Below are positions 1-8,145 of a DNA stretch of 21,027 nt, in pieces. The notes under the pieces are model-generated. The model searched no databases. It was not told the DNA's origin and saw only the letters and a program-made list of their open reading frames with translations. Made by a program: the position numbers and the translations under genes. The stretch comes from DALYDK01 sp964415715 (GTDB lineage: Bacteria; Patescibacteriota; Saccharimonadia; Saccharimonadales; CAIOMD01): assembly GCA_964415715.1 (NCBI GenBank), contig CAYQBK010000069.1, positions 1 to 21,027 on the forward strand, read 5' to 3'. Within the stretch, counting starts at the first letter, position 1, and each line of letters opens with the position of its first letter.

Positions 1-1238
1 CAAGTAATAAATGGCAAAAATATCAGCAGGAAAAAAATCACAATGGTGATATCGCTCATGGTCGGTTTGCCGAAAGCATAGGTCAAATAAAAGTTGTTAA
101 AAGTTTTATCCAGGAAAAATTCGAACTCGGCCTATTTAGCAAATACCTAGGCAAAGTTGTATCGATAAACAAACCCCAGTCGAAATACTGGCACAAAAAA
201 GATGTTGAGAGACGGTTGATACTAAACATAATATTCTTTTTAGTATATTTGTTTATCTTTATTCAGGGTGCCAAAGGAGTATTTAGCCCTGGTCAAGCAG
301 TGGCACTCATACTGTATGCCATGCAAATACGTATACCCATATTTACTATCAGCTTTTTGGTCGATAATACCCAAAAAGCTATTGCTGACAGCAAAGATTA
401 TTTTGAAATAATGGATATAAAACCAGAAATACAGGACAAGACCGGTGCGAAAAAGCTTACCGTCAAAAATGGCAAAGTAGTTTTCGATGCAGTTGATTTT
501 AGTTATGGCAAAAAGCAGGTATTAAATGCTATAAGCTTCACAGCCGAGCCGGGTGAAAAACTAGCACTAGTTGGCGAAAGTGGCGAGGGTAAAACAACAC
601 TGACCAATTTATTACTTAGGCTCTATGAACCAAACAGTGGCGGAATCTCTATTGACGATCAGAATATTGCTAATGTAACCCAGCAGTCACTTCGCTCAAA
701 TATTGGTGTTGTTTTTCAGGAATCAGCCTTGTTTAGTGGAACAATATTTGAAAATATTGCTTATTCTAACCAAAAAGCCACTACCGAACAGGTAATAAAA
801 GCAGCCAAAGGTGCCAATGCCCACGAGTTTATTGAAAAGTTCGACAAGGGTTATCAGACCGAGATTGGTGAACGGGGACTAAAACTGAGTGGTGGCCAGA
901 AACAGCGTATTGCTATAGCAAGGGCACTATTAAAGAATGCTCCGATACTCATATTGGACGAAGCGACGAGTAGTTTGGATAGCCGGAGCGAACAGCAGGT
1001 CCAAAGTGCACTGGATATACTTATGAAAAATAGGACAACTATAATAATAGCTCACCGCCTAAGCACTATTGCTCACGTTGATAAAATAGTGACTATCAAA
1101 AATGGCACAGTCGACGAGGTGGGCACCCCGGCCCGGCTGGCTGGCAGTAGTGGAATATATGCTCAGTTACTAAAAGTTAGTGAACACCAAAACGAGGCTG
1201 CCAAAAAACGATTAAAAGCCTTTGATATTTCTAATTAG
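1..1238 (+). CDS. ABC exporter, fused TM and ATPase (5' partial)
   Basis: C-terminal part of a type IV (MsbA/multidrug-like) ABC exporter half-transporter; the gene enters from the left edge. The first full codon is at 3 and the frame is open to the TAG at 1236-1238, so the TTG at 216 is an internal codon. The visible part starts in the cytoplasmic helices of the TM domain (a FAESIGQIKVVKSF stretch typical of these exporters). A TM hairpin follows (about 216-360), then the ATPase: Walker A GESGEGKTT at 573-599, a Q-loop (FQES) near 715, signature LSGGQKQR from 885, Walker B ILILDEAT with catalytic Glu at 960-962, and the H-loop His at 1053-1055. All ATPase motifs are intact. Its substrate (lipid, peptide or drug) cannot be told. 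The RND pump gene starts 50 nt downstream on the same strand, so co-transcription is likely. Confidence 0.95.
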   Translation, partial: SNKWQKYQQEKNHNGDIAHGRFAESIGQIKVVKSFIQEKFELGLFSKYLGKVVSINKPQSKYWHKKDVERRLILNIIFFLVYLFIFIQGAKGVFSPGQAVALILYAMQIRIPIFTISFLVDNTQKAIADSKDYFEIMDIKPEIQDKTGAKKLTVKNGKVVFDAVDFSYGKKQVLNAISFTAEPGEKLALVGESGEGKTTLTNLLLRLYEPNSGGISIDDQNIANVTQQSLRSNIGVVFQESALFSGTIFENIAYSNQKATTEQVIKAAKGANAHEFIEKFDKGYQTEIGERGLKLSGGQKQRIAIARALLKNAPILILDEATSSLDSRSEQQVQSALDILMKNRTTIIIAHRLSTIAHVDKIVTIKNGTVDEVGTPARLAGSSGIYAQLLKVSEHQNEAAKKRLKAFDISN

Positions 1239-1288
1239 TCATATAAAATAAGCATAAACTTTAGTAACGACTAATAGGGGGATACGGC

Positions 1289-4168
1289 GTGTTGAATAAA
1301 TCTAAGCAGAAGCCAAATGTTGCCAGTGGCACAAATAAAGAGGTTAAATTTACTAAGCACGATGCTAAATTGTTGCCAAAATTTACCTTATTTTTCTTTA
1401 ACCGCCCTAGGCTAACAGCTATATTGTGGTTGGCAGTGTTTTTGTTTGGTATAGCTAGTTTTACTACACTCTTAAAGCGCGAAGGTTTTCCTGCTATAGA
1501 TATTCCGATTTCGGCAGTTAACGGTACCTATATAGTTAATGATGCCAAAACTGTCGATAAAGAAGTTGCCAAACCAATATCAGATATTGCCAAAAAACAA
1601 GCTGGCGTAAAAAGCGTTACGACTCAAAGTTTTAATAACTTCTTTACGGTTATTATTCAGTTTAAAGAGGGCACAAATGCTCAGCAAGTCACAGATCAGA
1701 TAAAATCGGATGTCCAGAAAGATCCAAACATTCCCAGCCAAGCTAAAATAAACTACGATGTGCCAAAATTTGGTGTTACAGGTGGTGCTGCTAAAAAGAT
1801 AGATTTGGCTATATCTTACTATGATACTACTGGCAGTAAAACCACTGAACAGTTGACTGCACAGGCTGAAATGTATGCCCAACAGATAAAATCTAGCAAT
1901 TTAAGTCATGTCCAAGATGTCTTTGTCCAAAATCCATTTCAAGTTGCAGCAAACCCATTGACTGGTCAAATCCAGACTGTTCAGAAAAATTTTGATCGCT
2001 ATGGTGAGCGTAAAGATGAGAATAATAAATTTTATAATTCCGTTATTATTGCTATAACCGCCAAAGACGGAACAGATACCATTAAGCTAGATGACCAAGT
2101 GTATAGTTTCCTTAAAACTAACCCACCAAATAGCGGCAATACCGCTACTATTAGTGCTAGTTTTGCTCCGTCCATAAAGGACAATTTGGCTGAATTGCAA
2201 CGTGTACTACTCGAGGGTCTAGTTGCAGTTCTAATAGTTGGCTCGATAGTAATTGCTATACGTGCATCACTCATAACTGTTGTTTCAATGATAACTGTGC
2301 TTACTGCAACACTAGGTGTTTTATATCTGTTGGGCTATAGCCTAAATGTTATAACTTTGTTTGCTATAATCCTAAGTTTGTCACTAATCGTTGATGACAC
2401 CATTATCATGGTTGAAGCTATAGATGCACAGCGTAAAAAACAGCATGATCCAAAGATGGCCGTTCGAGAAGCAACACGCAAGGTTAGCCGTGCAATGATA
2501 GCCGCTACATCAACTGCGGCCCTTAGCTTTGCTCCATTGATATTTGTTGGAGGTATATTGGGTAGTTTTATACGCGCAATACCTGTAACGATCATTGCTG
2601 CGCTTATTATCAGCTTGCTAGTCGCCTTGGTGTTTATTCCATTTTTCGCCAAGTTTCTATTGCTAGGTAAAAAACAGATGGGTGATGGTCATGTTAAGGA
2701 AGTGGCTGTCGGGTTTGAGTCAAAAATAGCGAGCTTTATTGCTAGGCCGATGGTGTGGGCAAAAGCCTCTAATAAACGTTTAGTTATCGTGGGCCTGTCG
2801 GCCCTATTTATTGGCTTTTCATTTATTGGGGCTGGTGGTTTTATTGCTAAAAATGTAGTATTTAATATTTTCCCAAATTCAAAAGATGCTAATACTTTGC
2901 AGGTTAATCTAAAGTTTGATCCAGGTACTGATATAAAGCAAGCTCAAGTAATTGCTGATAAAGCAAATTCAATAGTAGGTTCTACACTTGGGAGTAATTT
3001 TGAAACTGCATCGTACTATAGTTTGGCAGATGCTCAAAAAGCGCCATTGAATGTCAATATTATTTCATATAGCAAACGCAAGGATACATCTTGGCAGCTT
3101 ATCGATCAGCTGAAAACAGCATTTATAGGCTTTGCAGGTGCTAAGGTTTCTATTAACCAGGTAGATGCAGGACCACCAGCTTCACCTTTTACGGTTGAAA
3201 TACAGTCAGAAAACCGTGAAGCTTCATTTGCTTTGGCCAATGATATTGCCAAATATCTTGACGGAAAACAGTTAACCCGTCCGAGTGGTAAAACCGCAAA
3301 GATCACAGAAGTAGTTGTAAGTAGCCCTGGTGTATTTAGTCGAACTGATGGCTTAGTTGGTATATCGGTAGATGCCACTTTTGATGGGAATGACACAACT
3401 ACATTATTCAATTTAACGAAGACTGAGCTTGAAAAGAAATTTACCCCGGAAAAAGTAGCTAGCTATGGACTTGGTAAAGATGCAATCAAATTTGAGCTTG
3501 GTCAAGAAGGCGAGAACCAGGATAGTTTTAAAACACTAGCAATAGCATTTCCAGCATTATTGTTTGTAATATTTATTGTCTTGTCTATCGAATTTAGAAG
3601 CTTACTACAACCACTGCTAATATTTATGGCAATACCTTTTAGCTTCTTTGGTATTTCGTTAGGCTTATATTTGACAAATAATCCCTTTAGCTTCTTTGCT
3701 ATGCTTGGGTTCTTTGCGCTTATTGGTCTAAGTATAAAAAATACTATATTACTGACAGATTATGCCAACCAAGCTCGACGAGCGGGCATGGGTGGGGTAG
3801 ATGCTGCTGTCGAGGCCCTAAAGGAACGTTTCCGACCACTTATTGCTACTAGTTTGACGGCAGTTGTGTCGTTGATACCACTCGCCATACAAAGTCCATT
3901 TTGGCAGGGTTTGGCAGTTGTTTTGATGTTTGGTCTATTGAGCAGTACTTTGCTTGTTATTACAGTATTTCCATACTACTATCTAGGCGCCGAATATTTA
4001 CGTATTCATGTTAGTCGAATACAAGCAATTGTTTGGATAGCTTGCCTTGGCCTAGCTGGTTTTGTAGCCATAAAGTTTTTGGCACCATGGGCTATCGGCT
4101 TGATTGTGTTGACATGGTTACTTCTAGGTATTGGTTTCATCATCAAAACTTCTTCAAAAACAAAATAA
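1289..4168 (+). CDS. AcrB-type RND efflux transporter
   Basis: A 959-residue RND (hydrophobe/amphiphile efflux) transporter, somewhat shorter than AcrB (about 1050). TM1 lies at about residues 38-60, followed by a large extracytoplasmic loop, the TM2-6 block (about 305-460), a second large loop, and the TM8-12 block (about 745-900). The proton relay is present: VDD (D369, D370) in TM4 and the matching Lys (K817, in SIKNTILL) in TM10, so it should run on the proton gradient. After TM12 the protein adds two more hydrophobic helices (about 908-950), which AcrB lacks. Start: GTG at 1289 behind a strong AGGGGG Shine-Dalgarno (1276-1281). No membrane-fusion or TolC-like gene is visible. In a monoderm cell it would work alone, as the SwrC/YerP type of Gram-positives does. 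Substrate unknown. Confidence 0.93.
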   Translation: MLNKSKQKPNVASGTNKEVKFTKHDAKLLPKFTLFFFNRPRLTAILWLAVFLFGIASFTTLLKREGFPAIDIPISAVNGTYIVNDAKTVDKEVAKPISDIAKKQAGVKSVTTQSFNNFFTVIIQFKEGTNAQQVTDQIKSDVQKDPNIPSQAKINYDVPKFGVTGGAAKKIDLAISYYDTTGSKTTEQLTAQAEMYAQQIKSSNLSHVQDVFVQNPFQVAANPLTGQIQTVQKNFDRYGERKDENNKFYNSVIIAITAKDGTDTIKLDDQVYSFLKTNPPNSGNTATISASFAPSIKDNLAELQRVLLEGLVAVLIVGSIVIAIRASLITVVSMITVLTATLGVLYLLGYSLNVITLFAIILSLSLIVDDTIIMVEAIDAQRKKQHDPKMAVREATRKVSRAMIAATSTAALSFAPLIFVGGILGSFIRAIPVTIIAALIISLLVALVFIPFFAKFLLLGKKQMGDGHVKEVAVGFESKIASFIARPMVWAKASNKRLVIVGLSALFIGFSFIGAGGFIAKNVVFNIFPNSKDANTLQVNLKFDPGTDIKQAQVIADKANSIVGSTLGSNFETASYYSLADAQKAPLNVNIISYSKRKDTSWQLIDQLKTAFIGFAGAKVSINQVDAGPPASPFTVEIQSENREASFALANDIAKYLDGKQLTRPSGKTAKITEVVVSSPGVFSRTDGLVGISVDATFDGNDTTTLFNLTKTELEKKFTPEKVASYGLGKDAIKFELGQEGENQDSFKTLAIAFPALLFVIFIVLSIEFRSLLQPLLIFMAIPFSFFGISLGLYLTNNPFSFFAMLGFFALIGLSIKNTILLTDYANQARRAGMGGVDAAVEALKERFRPLIATSLTAVVSLIPLAIQSPFWQGLAVVLMFGLLSSTLLVITVFPYYYLGAEYLRIHVSRIQAIVWIACLGLAGFVAIKFLAPWAIGLIVLTWLLLGIGFIIKTSSKTK

Positions 4169-4214
4169 TTATTAGTATTGTATTTAATACTTATGCTAGA
4201 TAGCCACATTTTGA

Positions 4215-4225
4215 TATAATATAAT
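4215..4225 (+). promoter_or_regulatory. Probable -10 region for the FKBP gene
   Basis: Two overlapping exact TATAAT hexamers (4215-4220 and 4220-4225) lie 33-43 nt before the ATG at 4258. The best -35 candidate, TTATGC at 4191-4196, is weak (18-nt spacer to the first hexamer). A GGAGG Shine-Dalgarno at 4243-4247 follows, so this gene would have a normal leader. Confidence 0.55.
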
Positions 4226-4257
4226 TCGTTTCAACAAACAGTGGAGGTTAAAAACAC

Positions 4258-4806
4258 ATGTCAGAAAAGGCTCAAAGAGTATTTATAATATTTATAGCAT
4301 TAATATTTCTTGCTTCAGCGGCAGCGGTTATTGCATACCCATTTTTAGATAAAAAGCAAAATAATAGTGACTTGACAGCAGAGCAGAAAAAAGCCGTCGC
4401 CGATGCGCAAAATAATAAACCACAGGAGGGAAAATTGAAAGGCACACAATTACAAAACTTTACACCAGTAACAGAGGTAGCAGCATTAAAGGTAGATACA
4501 ATCACCCCAGGCAGTGGCGATGCGGTTGTTAAAGAATCTGATACAGTTACAGTAAACTACACAGGTGCTCTAGCTAGCACTGGAAAAATATTTGAAAGTT
4601 CACTAGACAGTGGCCAGCCAGCTACTTTTCCGTTAAGTGGAGTGATAAAGGGCTGGACCCAGGGATTACCAGGGATGAAAGTTGGCGAAACTCGACGATT
4701 AACTATACCAAGCGACCTGGCCTATGGTGCACAGGGCTCTGGCGCAACTATTCCACCAAATTCTCCACTTGTTTTTGATGTGACATTGTTAAAAATAGGA
4801 CAATAA
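4258..4806 (+). CDS. Membrane-anchored FKBP-type peptidyl-prolyl isomerase
   Basis: A 182-residue protein with one N-terminal membrane helix (about residues 8-27), a polar linker rich in Gln, Lys and Asn (about 30-85), and one FKBP domain (about 88-182). Typical FKBP elements are visible: VNYTG, FESS, the VIKGWTQGLPGMKVGE stretch with the active-site Trp, the LAYGAQG loop, and the closing PPNSPLVFDVTLLKI strand. It should isomerise prolyl bonds in proteins outside the membrane, with the domain tethered to the cell surface. No lipobox Cys is seen, so the helix is probably an uncleaved anchor. Start ATG has GGAGG ten nt upstream. A promoter sits directly upstream and another downstream, so it is probably its own transcription unit. 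Confidence 0.93.
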   Translation: MSEKAQRVFIIFIALIFLASAAAVIAYPFLDKKQNNSDLTAEQKKAVADAQNNKPQEGKLKGTQLQNFTPVTEVAALKVDTITPGSGDAVVKESDTVTVNYTGALASTGKIFESSLDSGQPATFPLSGVIKGWTQGLPGMKVGETRRLTIPSDLAYGAQGSGATIPPNSPLVFDVTLLKIGQ

Positions 4807-4830
4807 ACACTATATATAGCGTATTGCTTG

Positions 4831-4839
4831 TGCTATAAT
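4831..4839 (+). promoter_or_regulatory. Extended -10 promoter of the glutaredoxin-trxB pair
   Basis: TGCTATAAT (TG at 4831-4832, TATAAT at 4834-4839) is a perfect extended -10. The -35 position holds only TATATA, as is common for extended -10 promoters. The surrounding 13-mer ATTGCTTGTGCTA recurs in the transketolase promoter. The leader is about 15-20 nt and carries an AAGGA Shine-Dalgarno before the ATG at 4863. Confidence 0.7.
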
Positions 4840-4862
4840 ACACTAACTAAAAAGGAATAATT

Positions 4863-5111
4863 ATGCTAAAAAATATAACAATCTATACTACTAATACCTG
4901 TGCCTACTGTGTTATGGTTAAAAAATGGCTCAAGAGTAAGAAACTGGCTTACGAAGAAGTAAACCTAGATGAAAACCCAGAGCGAGCCAAAGAAGCACTA
5001 GAAATCAGTGGCCAAATGGCAGTTCCGGTCACGGTTGTAACAAAAGACGACGACACTAAAGAAGTGATTGTCGGATATAATTTAGCCAAATTAGCTCCAG
5101 CGGTTGCATAG
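4863..5111 (+). CDS. Glutaredoxin-like / NrdH-type redoxin
   Basis: An 82-residue thioredoxin-fold protein of the glutaredoxin family. The redox motif C13-A-Y-C16 follows the first strand (NITIYTTNTCAYC), and the cis-Pro segment VPVTVV with the later VGYN turn is also present. It reduces disulfides in proteins, for example in ribonucleotide reductase if it acts like NrdH. Thioredoxin reductase follows 9 nt downstream, which suggests it takes electrons from that enzyme and not from glutathione; this is inferred from context, since NrdH-type redoxins are known to use thioredoxin reductase. The CAYC motif is close to mycoredoxin and glutaredoxin CPYC. The Shine-Dalgarno AAGGA precedes the ATG. 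The physiological target is unknown. Confidence 0.88.
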   Translation: MLKNITIYTTNTCAYCVMVKKWLKSKKLAYEEVNLDENPERAKEALEISGQMAVPVTVVTKDDDTKEVIVGYNLAKLAPAVA

Positions 5112-5120
5112 GAAAATATT

Positions 5121-6044
5121 ATGAAAGAACATGAAGTGATTATGATTGGAGCCGGGCCAGCAGCTTTGACCGCTTCGGTTTATACTACTCGCGAAGATAT
5201 CGACACAGTATTGTTAGAAAAAGGAGTTATCGGGGGTATGGCTGCAATAACTGATTGGGTAGATAACTATCCTGGTTTTCCCAATGGTATAAGCGGGCTT
5301 GATTTGGCTGAAAATTTGCGCAAGCAAGCCGAACGGTTTGGGGCAAAGATTGAGCTTGGAGAGGTCCAAACTATCAAGCGTGATGGCGACAAGATTAAGC
5401 TTGTTGCTACAGATGGAGATATGTACGCTAGGGCTGTTCTTATTGCCACTGGTAGTGATCATAAAAAGCTTGGCGTGCCTGGTGAAGAAGAGTATTATGC
5501 CCGGGGTGTTCACTATTGTGCAACATGTGACGGGGCTTTTTATCGTGGCAAGAAACTAGTTGTCGTAGGTGGCGGTAACTCGGCAGTTCAAGAGGCGCTA
5601 TACCTAACACGCTACGCAAGCCATATAGACCTACTAGTTCGTGGTGACAAAATGCGTGCATCAGACGTACTTGTAAATGAGCTAGAGAAAAACGATAAAA
5701 TATCTATTCATATGAATACACCTACCAATGCTATTGTTGGTGATGGTGAATTTGTTCAAAAAGTCGAAGCAACTGACAATATTACTGGAAAGCCTATAGG
5801 TTATGAAACCGATGGTGTTTTTGTGTTTATTGGTTTAAATCCCAACACTCAGTTTTTAAAAAACACTGACATTGAATTAGACGAAATTGGGTTTATAAAA
5901 ACTAACGCTAAGCTAGAGACCGCCATACCTGGCGTCTTTGCGGCTGGCGATGTTCGAAGTGGTGCCACAATGCAAATAGCCAGTGCGGTCGGTGAGGGCG
6001 CCACGGCAGCACTGCGTATTCGCGAATATTTAGAACTAAACTAG
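5121..6044 (+). CDS. trxB: Thioredoxin reductase (NADPH, FAD)
   Basis: A 307-residue low-molecular-weight thioredoxin reductase, the usual length. The N-terminal FAD-binding motif IGAGPAALTASVYTTR comes first; the redox pair C133-A-T-C136 sits in GVHYCATCDGAF; the NADPH-binding VVGGGNSAVQEALYL follows; the closing FAD contact GVFAAGDVRSG is near residue 275. It passes electrons from NADPH through FAD to a thioredoxin-like partner, here probably the redoxin encoded just upstream. An AGGAAAAT ribosome-binding site lies within the 9-nt gap. The next gene has its own extended -10 overlapping the region just after the stop, so the operon probably ends here. No terminator hairpin is seen. Confidence 0.97.
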   Translation: MKEHEVIMIGAGPAALTASVYTTREDIDTVLLEKGVIGGMAAITDWVDNYPGFPNGISGLDLAENLRKQAERFGAKIELGEVQTIKRDGDKIKLVATDGDMYARAVLIATGSDHKKLGVPGEEEYYARGVHYCATCDGAFYRGKKLVVVGGGNSAVQEALYLTRYASHIDLLVRGDKMRASDVLVNELEKNDKISIHMNTPTNAIVGDGEFVQKVEATDNITGKPIGYETDGVFVFIGLNPNTQFLKNTDIELDEIGFIKTNAKLETAIPGVFAAGDVRSGATMQIASAVGEGATAALRIREYLELN

Positions 6045-6051
6045 TTGTTTT

Positions 6052-6060
6052 TGTTATACT
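6052..6060 (+). promoter_or_regulatory. Extended -10 promoter of the fasciclin gene
   Basis: TGTTATACT (TG at 6052-6053, TATACT at 6055-6060) directly after the trxB stop fits an extended -10. No good -35 is visible (TTTAGA at 6029-6034 would need a 20-nt spacer). A leader of about 16 nt contains a very strong AGGGGGG Shine-Dalgarno (6070-6076). Confidence 0.5.
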
Positions 6061-6082
6061 ACTATTATTAGGGGGGTAGGTT

Positions 6083-6667
6083 GTGTCTCACAAAAATAGA
6101 ATAATATTGCTTTCGGTTGTCATCGTCATGCTACTTGGATTTATTGGCTTTGCTATTTACTATGTTTTTGTCAGGCCAAGCACTCAAAAAAATAGTAAAC
6201 CAGTCACTACTACCCAGACAGTGTCACAAGACAAAACACCAACCGAATCTGTCGCCAGTATCATCAATAATCAGAACGACCTAACTCAATACGAAAAGCA
6301 CCTTAAAACCAATGCTATGTATGTATTGTTGGATGGAAATGAGCAATATACAGTCTTTGCGACAAGCAACGCGGGCTATGATTCCGCCGATCAGCAGGTA
6401 AAAGAAATATTTAAAACCAACCAGGCTACACCTGCTCAGAAAAGTATATTGAATTATAGTATGGTTAGCGGCATTCACCAACCAGCCAATTTGAGCGAAG
6501 GCCAAAAACTTAAAACAATTAATGGTGGTGAATTGGTGGTCAAGGTTGATGGCTCAAATATATATTTAACAGACATGAAGGGCAATGTTGGACATATTAC
6601 AACTGCTGGCATCCCTGCTAAAAACGGTAGCGTCTATATTGTTGATTCACTACTCTTGCCCCAGTAG
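6083..6667 (+). CDS. Membrane-anchored fasciclin (FAS1) domain protein
   Basis: A 194-residue protein with an N-terminal membrane helix (about residues 7-30), a Thr/Gln-rich linker, and one FAS1-like domain (about 55-194). FAS1 features include YTVFATSNAGYD (matching the family's TVFAPTN-AF), the ILNYSMVSGIHQP segment (family LLYHVVPG), LKTINGGELVV, and the closing GSVYIVDSLLLPQ (family GVIHVIDSVLLP). FAS1 domains act in adhesion to surfaces or partner cells; the ligand here is unknown. Start is GTG at 6083 behind AGGGGGG, the same start-site style as the RND pump gene. It is convergent with the phosphodiesterase gene, and the two stop codons abut (6667/6668) with no spacer. Confidence 0.85.
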   Translation: MSHKNRIILLSVVIVMLLGFIGFAIYYVFVRPSTQKNSKPVTTTQTVSQDKTPTESVASIINNQNDLTQYEKHLKTNAMYVLLDGNEQYTVFATSNAGYDSADQQVKEIFKTNQATPAQKSILNYSMVSGIHQPANLSEGQKLKTINGGELVVKVDGSNIYLTDMKGNVGHITTAGIPAKNGSVYIVDSLLLPQ

Positions 6668-7303
6668 TTAGATTATCTTATTTGGGTAGTCGGTGCAGAT
6701 CATAACTGTTGGATAAAATAATCGTAATAGCACAGCAGTCAACCGATTGTTTAGTGTGTAAACATATACTTGCAGTTTATGCTTTTTAGCTTTCCTAAAA
6801 ATAAATGGCAAAAACAGCATGTAATTCTTATTTATCCCTATGCCGTTGGCTTTTATGGCGATTGCCTTATCAACTAAGCCGACAGGGTGTTTGTGTTGCA
6901 TGAGAAATAGCGTACTGTTTGGATCAAGTTGTCGTAGGCATGATATTTCTTCGTCGATAAAACTTGTGTAGGCACAGTCTGAAAATCTTGATATGGCATA
7001 GCAATCTTGAGCTATGTCGCTGGACTTTAGCTCTATTAGTGCAGTTGCATAGACCAAAGCATTAATTGCATCTGACATTAACGGTACATGTGGCACAGTT
7101 TCTAATATTTCTGCATAAGTTAAGTTACGAATTTTTCGCCCATCATCTAAAGCTAAATTATGAAATAATATCAATTGCTTGTCGACTGTTTTCTGAATAT
7201 CAAACTCAATATACTTTGGATGATATTTATCAGCTATCTCAACACCCTCGATTGTATTTTCTGTAGCCAAGCCACGACCACCACGATGAGATATTATTGC
7301 CAT
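6668..7303 (-). CDS. Glycerophosphodiester phosphodiesterase family protein
   Basis: A 211-residue GDPD-family TIM-barrel protein. It opens with SHRGGRGLATENTIEG (catalytic HRG and the metal-binding ENT), followed by YIEFDIQKT (Glu and Asp metal ligands) and ILFHN (second catalytic His). The later strands IELKSSD and VYVYTLNN and the closing CTDYP match the family. It hydrolyses glycerophosphodiesters to glycerol-3-phosphate and an alcohol, probably scavenging headgroups from host or environmental lipid; this use is inferred. It lacks a signal peptide and is slightly shorter than typical members (about 240). No Shine-Dalgarno precedes the ATG; a -10 box 6 nt away suggests a leaderless message. 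An open stretch in the same frame lies upstream beyond a single TAG. Confidence 0.88.
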   Translation of the reverse strand: MAIISHRGGRGLATENTIEGVEIADKYHPKYIEFDIQKTVDKQLILFHNLALDDGRKIRNLTYAEILETVPHVPLMSDAINALVYATALIELKSSDIAQDCYAISRFSDCAYTSFIDEEISCLRQLDPNSTLFLMQHKHPVGLVDKAIAIKANGIGINKNYMLFLPFIFRKAKKHKLQVYVYTLNNRLTAVLLRLFYPTVMICTDYPNKII

Positions 7304-7309
7304 ATGTAT

Positions 7310-7315
7310 AGTATA
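7310..7315 (-). promoter_or_regulatory. -10 box for a leaderless GDPD transcript
   Basis: On the minus strand TATACT lies 6 nt before the ATG (complement of 7301-7303), so transcription would begin at or within a base or two of the start codon. No Shine-Dalgarno is present. A -35 is not clear (TTTTGC with a 16-nt spacer is the best). Confidence 0.5.
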
Positions 7316-7512
7316 CTATAGCCATTCCAATGCAAAATGCTCTTTAGATGACAAATGCAAGAGCGAGTTAAAAAGTATATTTGGTGACAAAGCATATCTT
7401 GATATGTTGCGAAACCAAAAATGCTTTTTGGCCGATCTGGCGTTGTTAGAAATTAGTATTTTGTTTTGGAACGGCTATAGATATGAAAAATAATAGATTA
7501 AGGAGTAATGAC

Positions 7513-8037
7513 ATGGCAGATTTTAATGCGGTTTTAGAACCTGGAGACTATAAAAACGGCACAGTTAATACGGTAATAGAAATACCGCAGGGTTCAACTT
7601 TAAAAATAGAATGGGATCGCAAGCGAGCGGCTTTTATGATAGATAGAGTAGAACCAAAAATATTTGCTAAACCAGTTAATTATGGTTTTATTCCAGGAAC
7701 CTTGGATGAAGATGGTGATGAATTAGATACGTTGGTTGTGACTAACGAGCCAATTCCAACTGGTGTTTGGCTAGCAGTAAAGGTTGTTGGTATATTGAAC
7801 TTTGAAGATGATGGCGAGATGGATTACAAGATCGTTTGCGTCCCGGTAGATGATAGAAATAGTGGCGATAGCATCAACAGCCTGGATGATCTAGGGAAAA
7901 GATGGCAACAGCAGATAGAGCATCATTTTACCCACTACAAAGATTTAAAAAAGCCTGGTAGTACAAATGTTATGGGCTGGGGCGATGTCGAAAAGGCCAA
8001 AAAAATCATCGCCGAATGCATAGCCCGCTACAAATAG
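7513..8037 (+). CDS. ppa: Inorganic pyrophosphatase, family I
   Basis: A soluble family I (Mg-dependent) pyrophosphatase that hydrolyses PPi to two phosphates and so drives biosynthetic reactions. I place the start at ATG 7513 and not at ATG 7483: an AAGGAG Shine-Dalgarno (7500-7505) lies 7 nt before it, and the resulting 174 residues match the usual bacterial length. Visible motifs: IEWDRKRAAFMIDR, KPVNYGFIPGT, the metal-binding acidic motif DGDELDTLV (family DGDPLDVLV), FEDDGEMDYKIVCVPVDD, and HYKDLKKPG near the C-terminus. The Pro of the DGDP motif is Glu here, a minor deviation. The gap since the previous gene (7304-7512) holds only promoter elements and an unexplained minus-strand open stretch. 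Confidence 0.96.
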   Translation: MADFNAVLEPGDYKNGTVNTVIEIPQGSTLKIEWDRKRAAFMIDRVEPKIFAKPVNYGFIPGTLDEDGDELDTLVVTNEPIPTGVWLAVKVVGILNFEDDGEMDYKIVCVPVDDRNSGDSINSLDDLGKRWQQQIEHHFTHYKDLKKPGSTNVMGWGDVEKAKKIIAECIARYK

Positions 8038-8077
8038 TTAGTACTTGATTTGTATAAATATATCCAAAATCATTGGC

Positions 8078-8106
8078 TTGCGGATAGCAACCCTATACCA
8101 TATAAT
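8078..8106 (+). promoter_or_regulatory. Sigma70-type promoter for gap-rpiB
   Basis: -35 TTGCGG (8078-8083), a 17-nt spacer, and a perfect -10 TATAAT (8101-8106). This is the best-spaced classical promoter in the window. The leader of about 35 nt ends with a GGAGGG Shine-Dalgarno (8136-8141). Confidence 0.75.
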
Positions 8107-8145
8107 TATTAACATAAGCGTGCTAAGTAATAAGTGGAGGGTGAT

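Noticed and set aside
216..1238. ABC transporter gene starting at TTG 216
   Set aside because: The frame is open back to position 3 and the upstream codons give a typical exporter TM-domain sequence, so the gene is cut by the window edge.
1234..1275. ATTAGTC/GACTAAT pairing before the RND start as an RNA switch
   Set aside because: Seven mostly A-T pairs across 28 nt is weak and does not cover the Shine-Dalgarno.
4174..4191. AGTATT/AATACT hairpin after the RND pump gene as a terminator
   Set aside because: The stem is only 6 bp, mostly A-T, and no T tract follows.
7483..7512. Start of the pyrophosphatase at ATG 7483
   Set aside because: The ten extra residues have no family match, and the AAGGAG site fits ATG 7513.
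8134..8145. GTG 8134 as the GAPDH start
   Set aside because: Those codons overlap the GGAGGG ribosome-binding site that serves the TTG at 8146.
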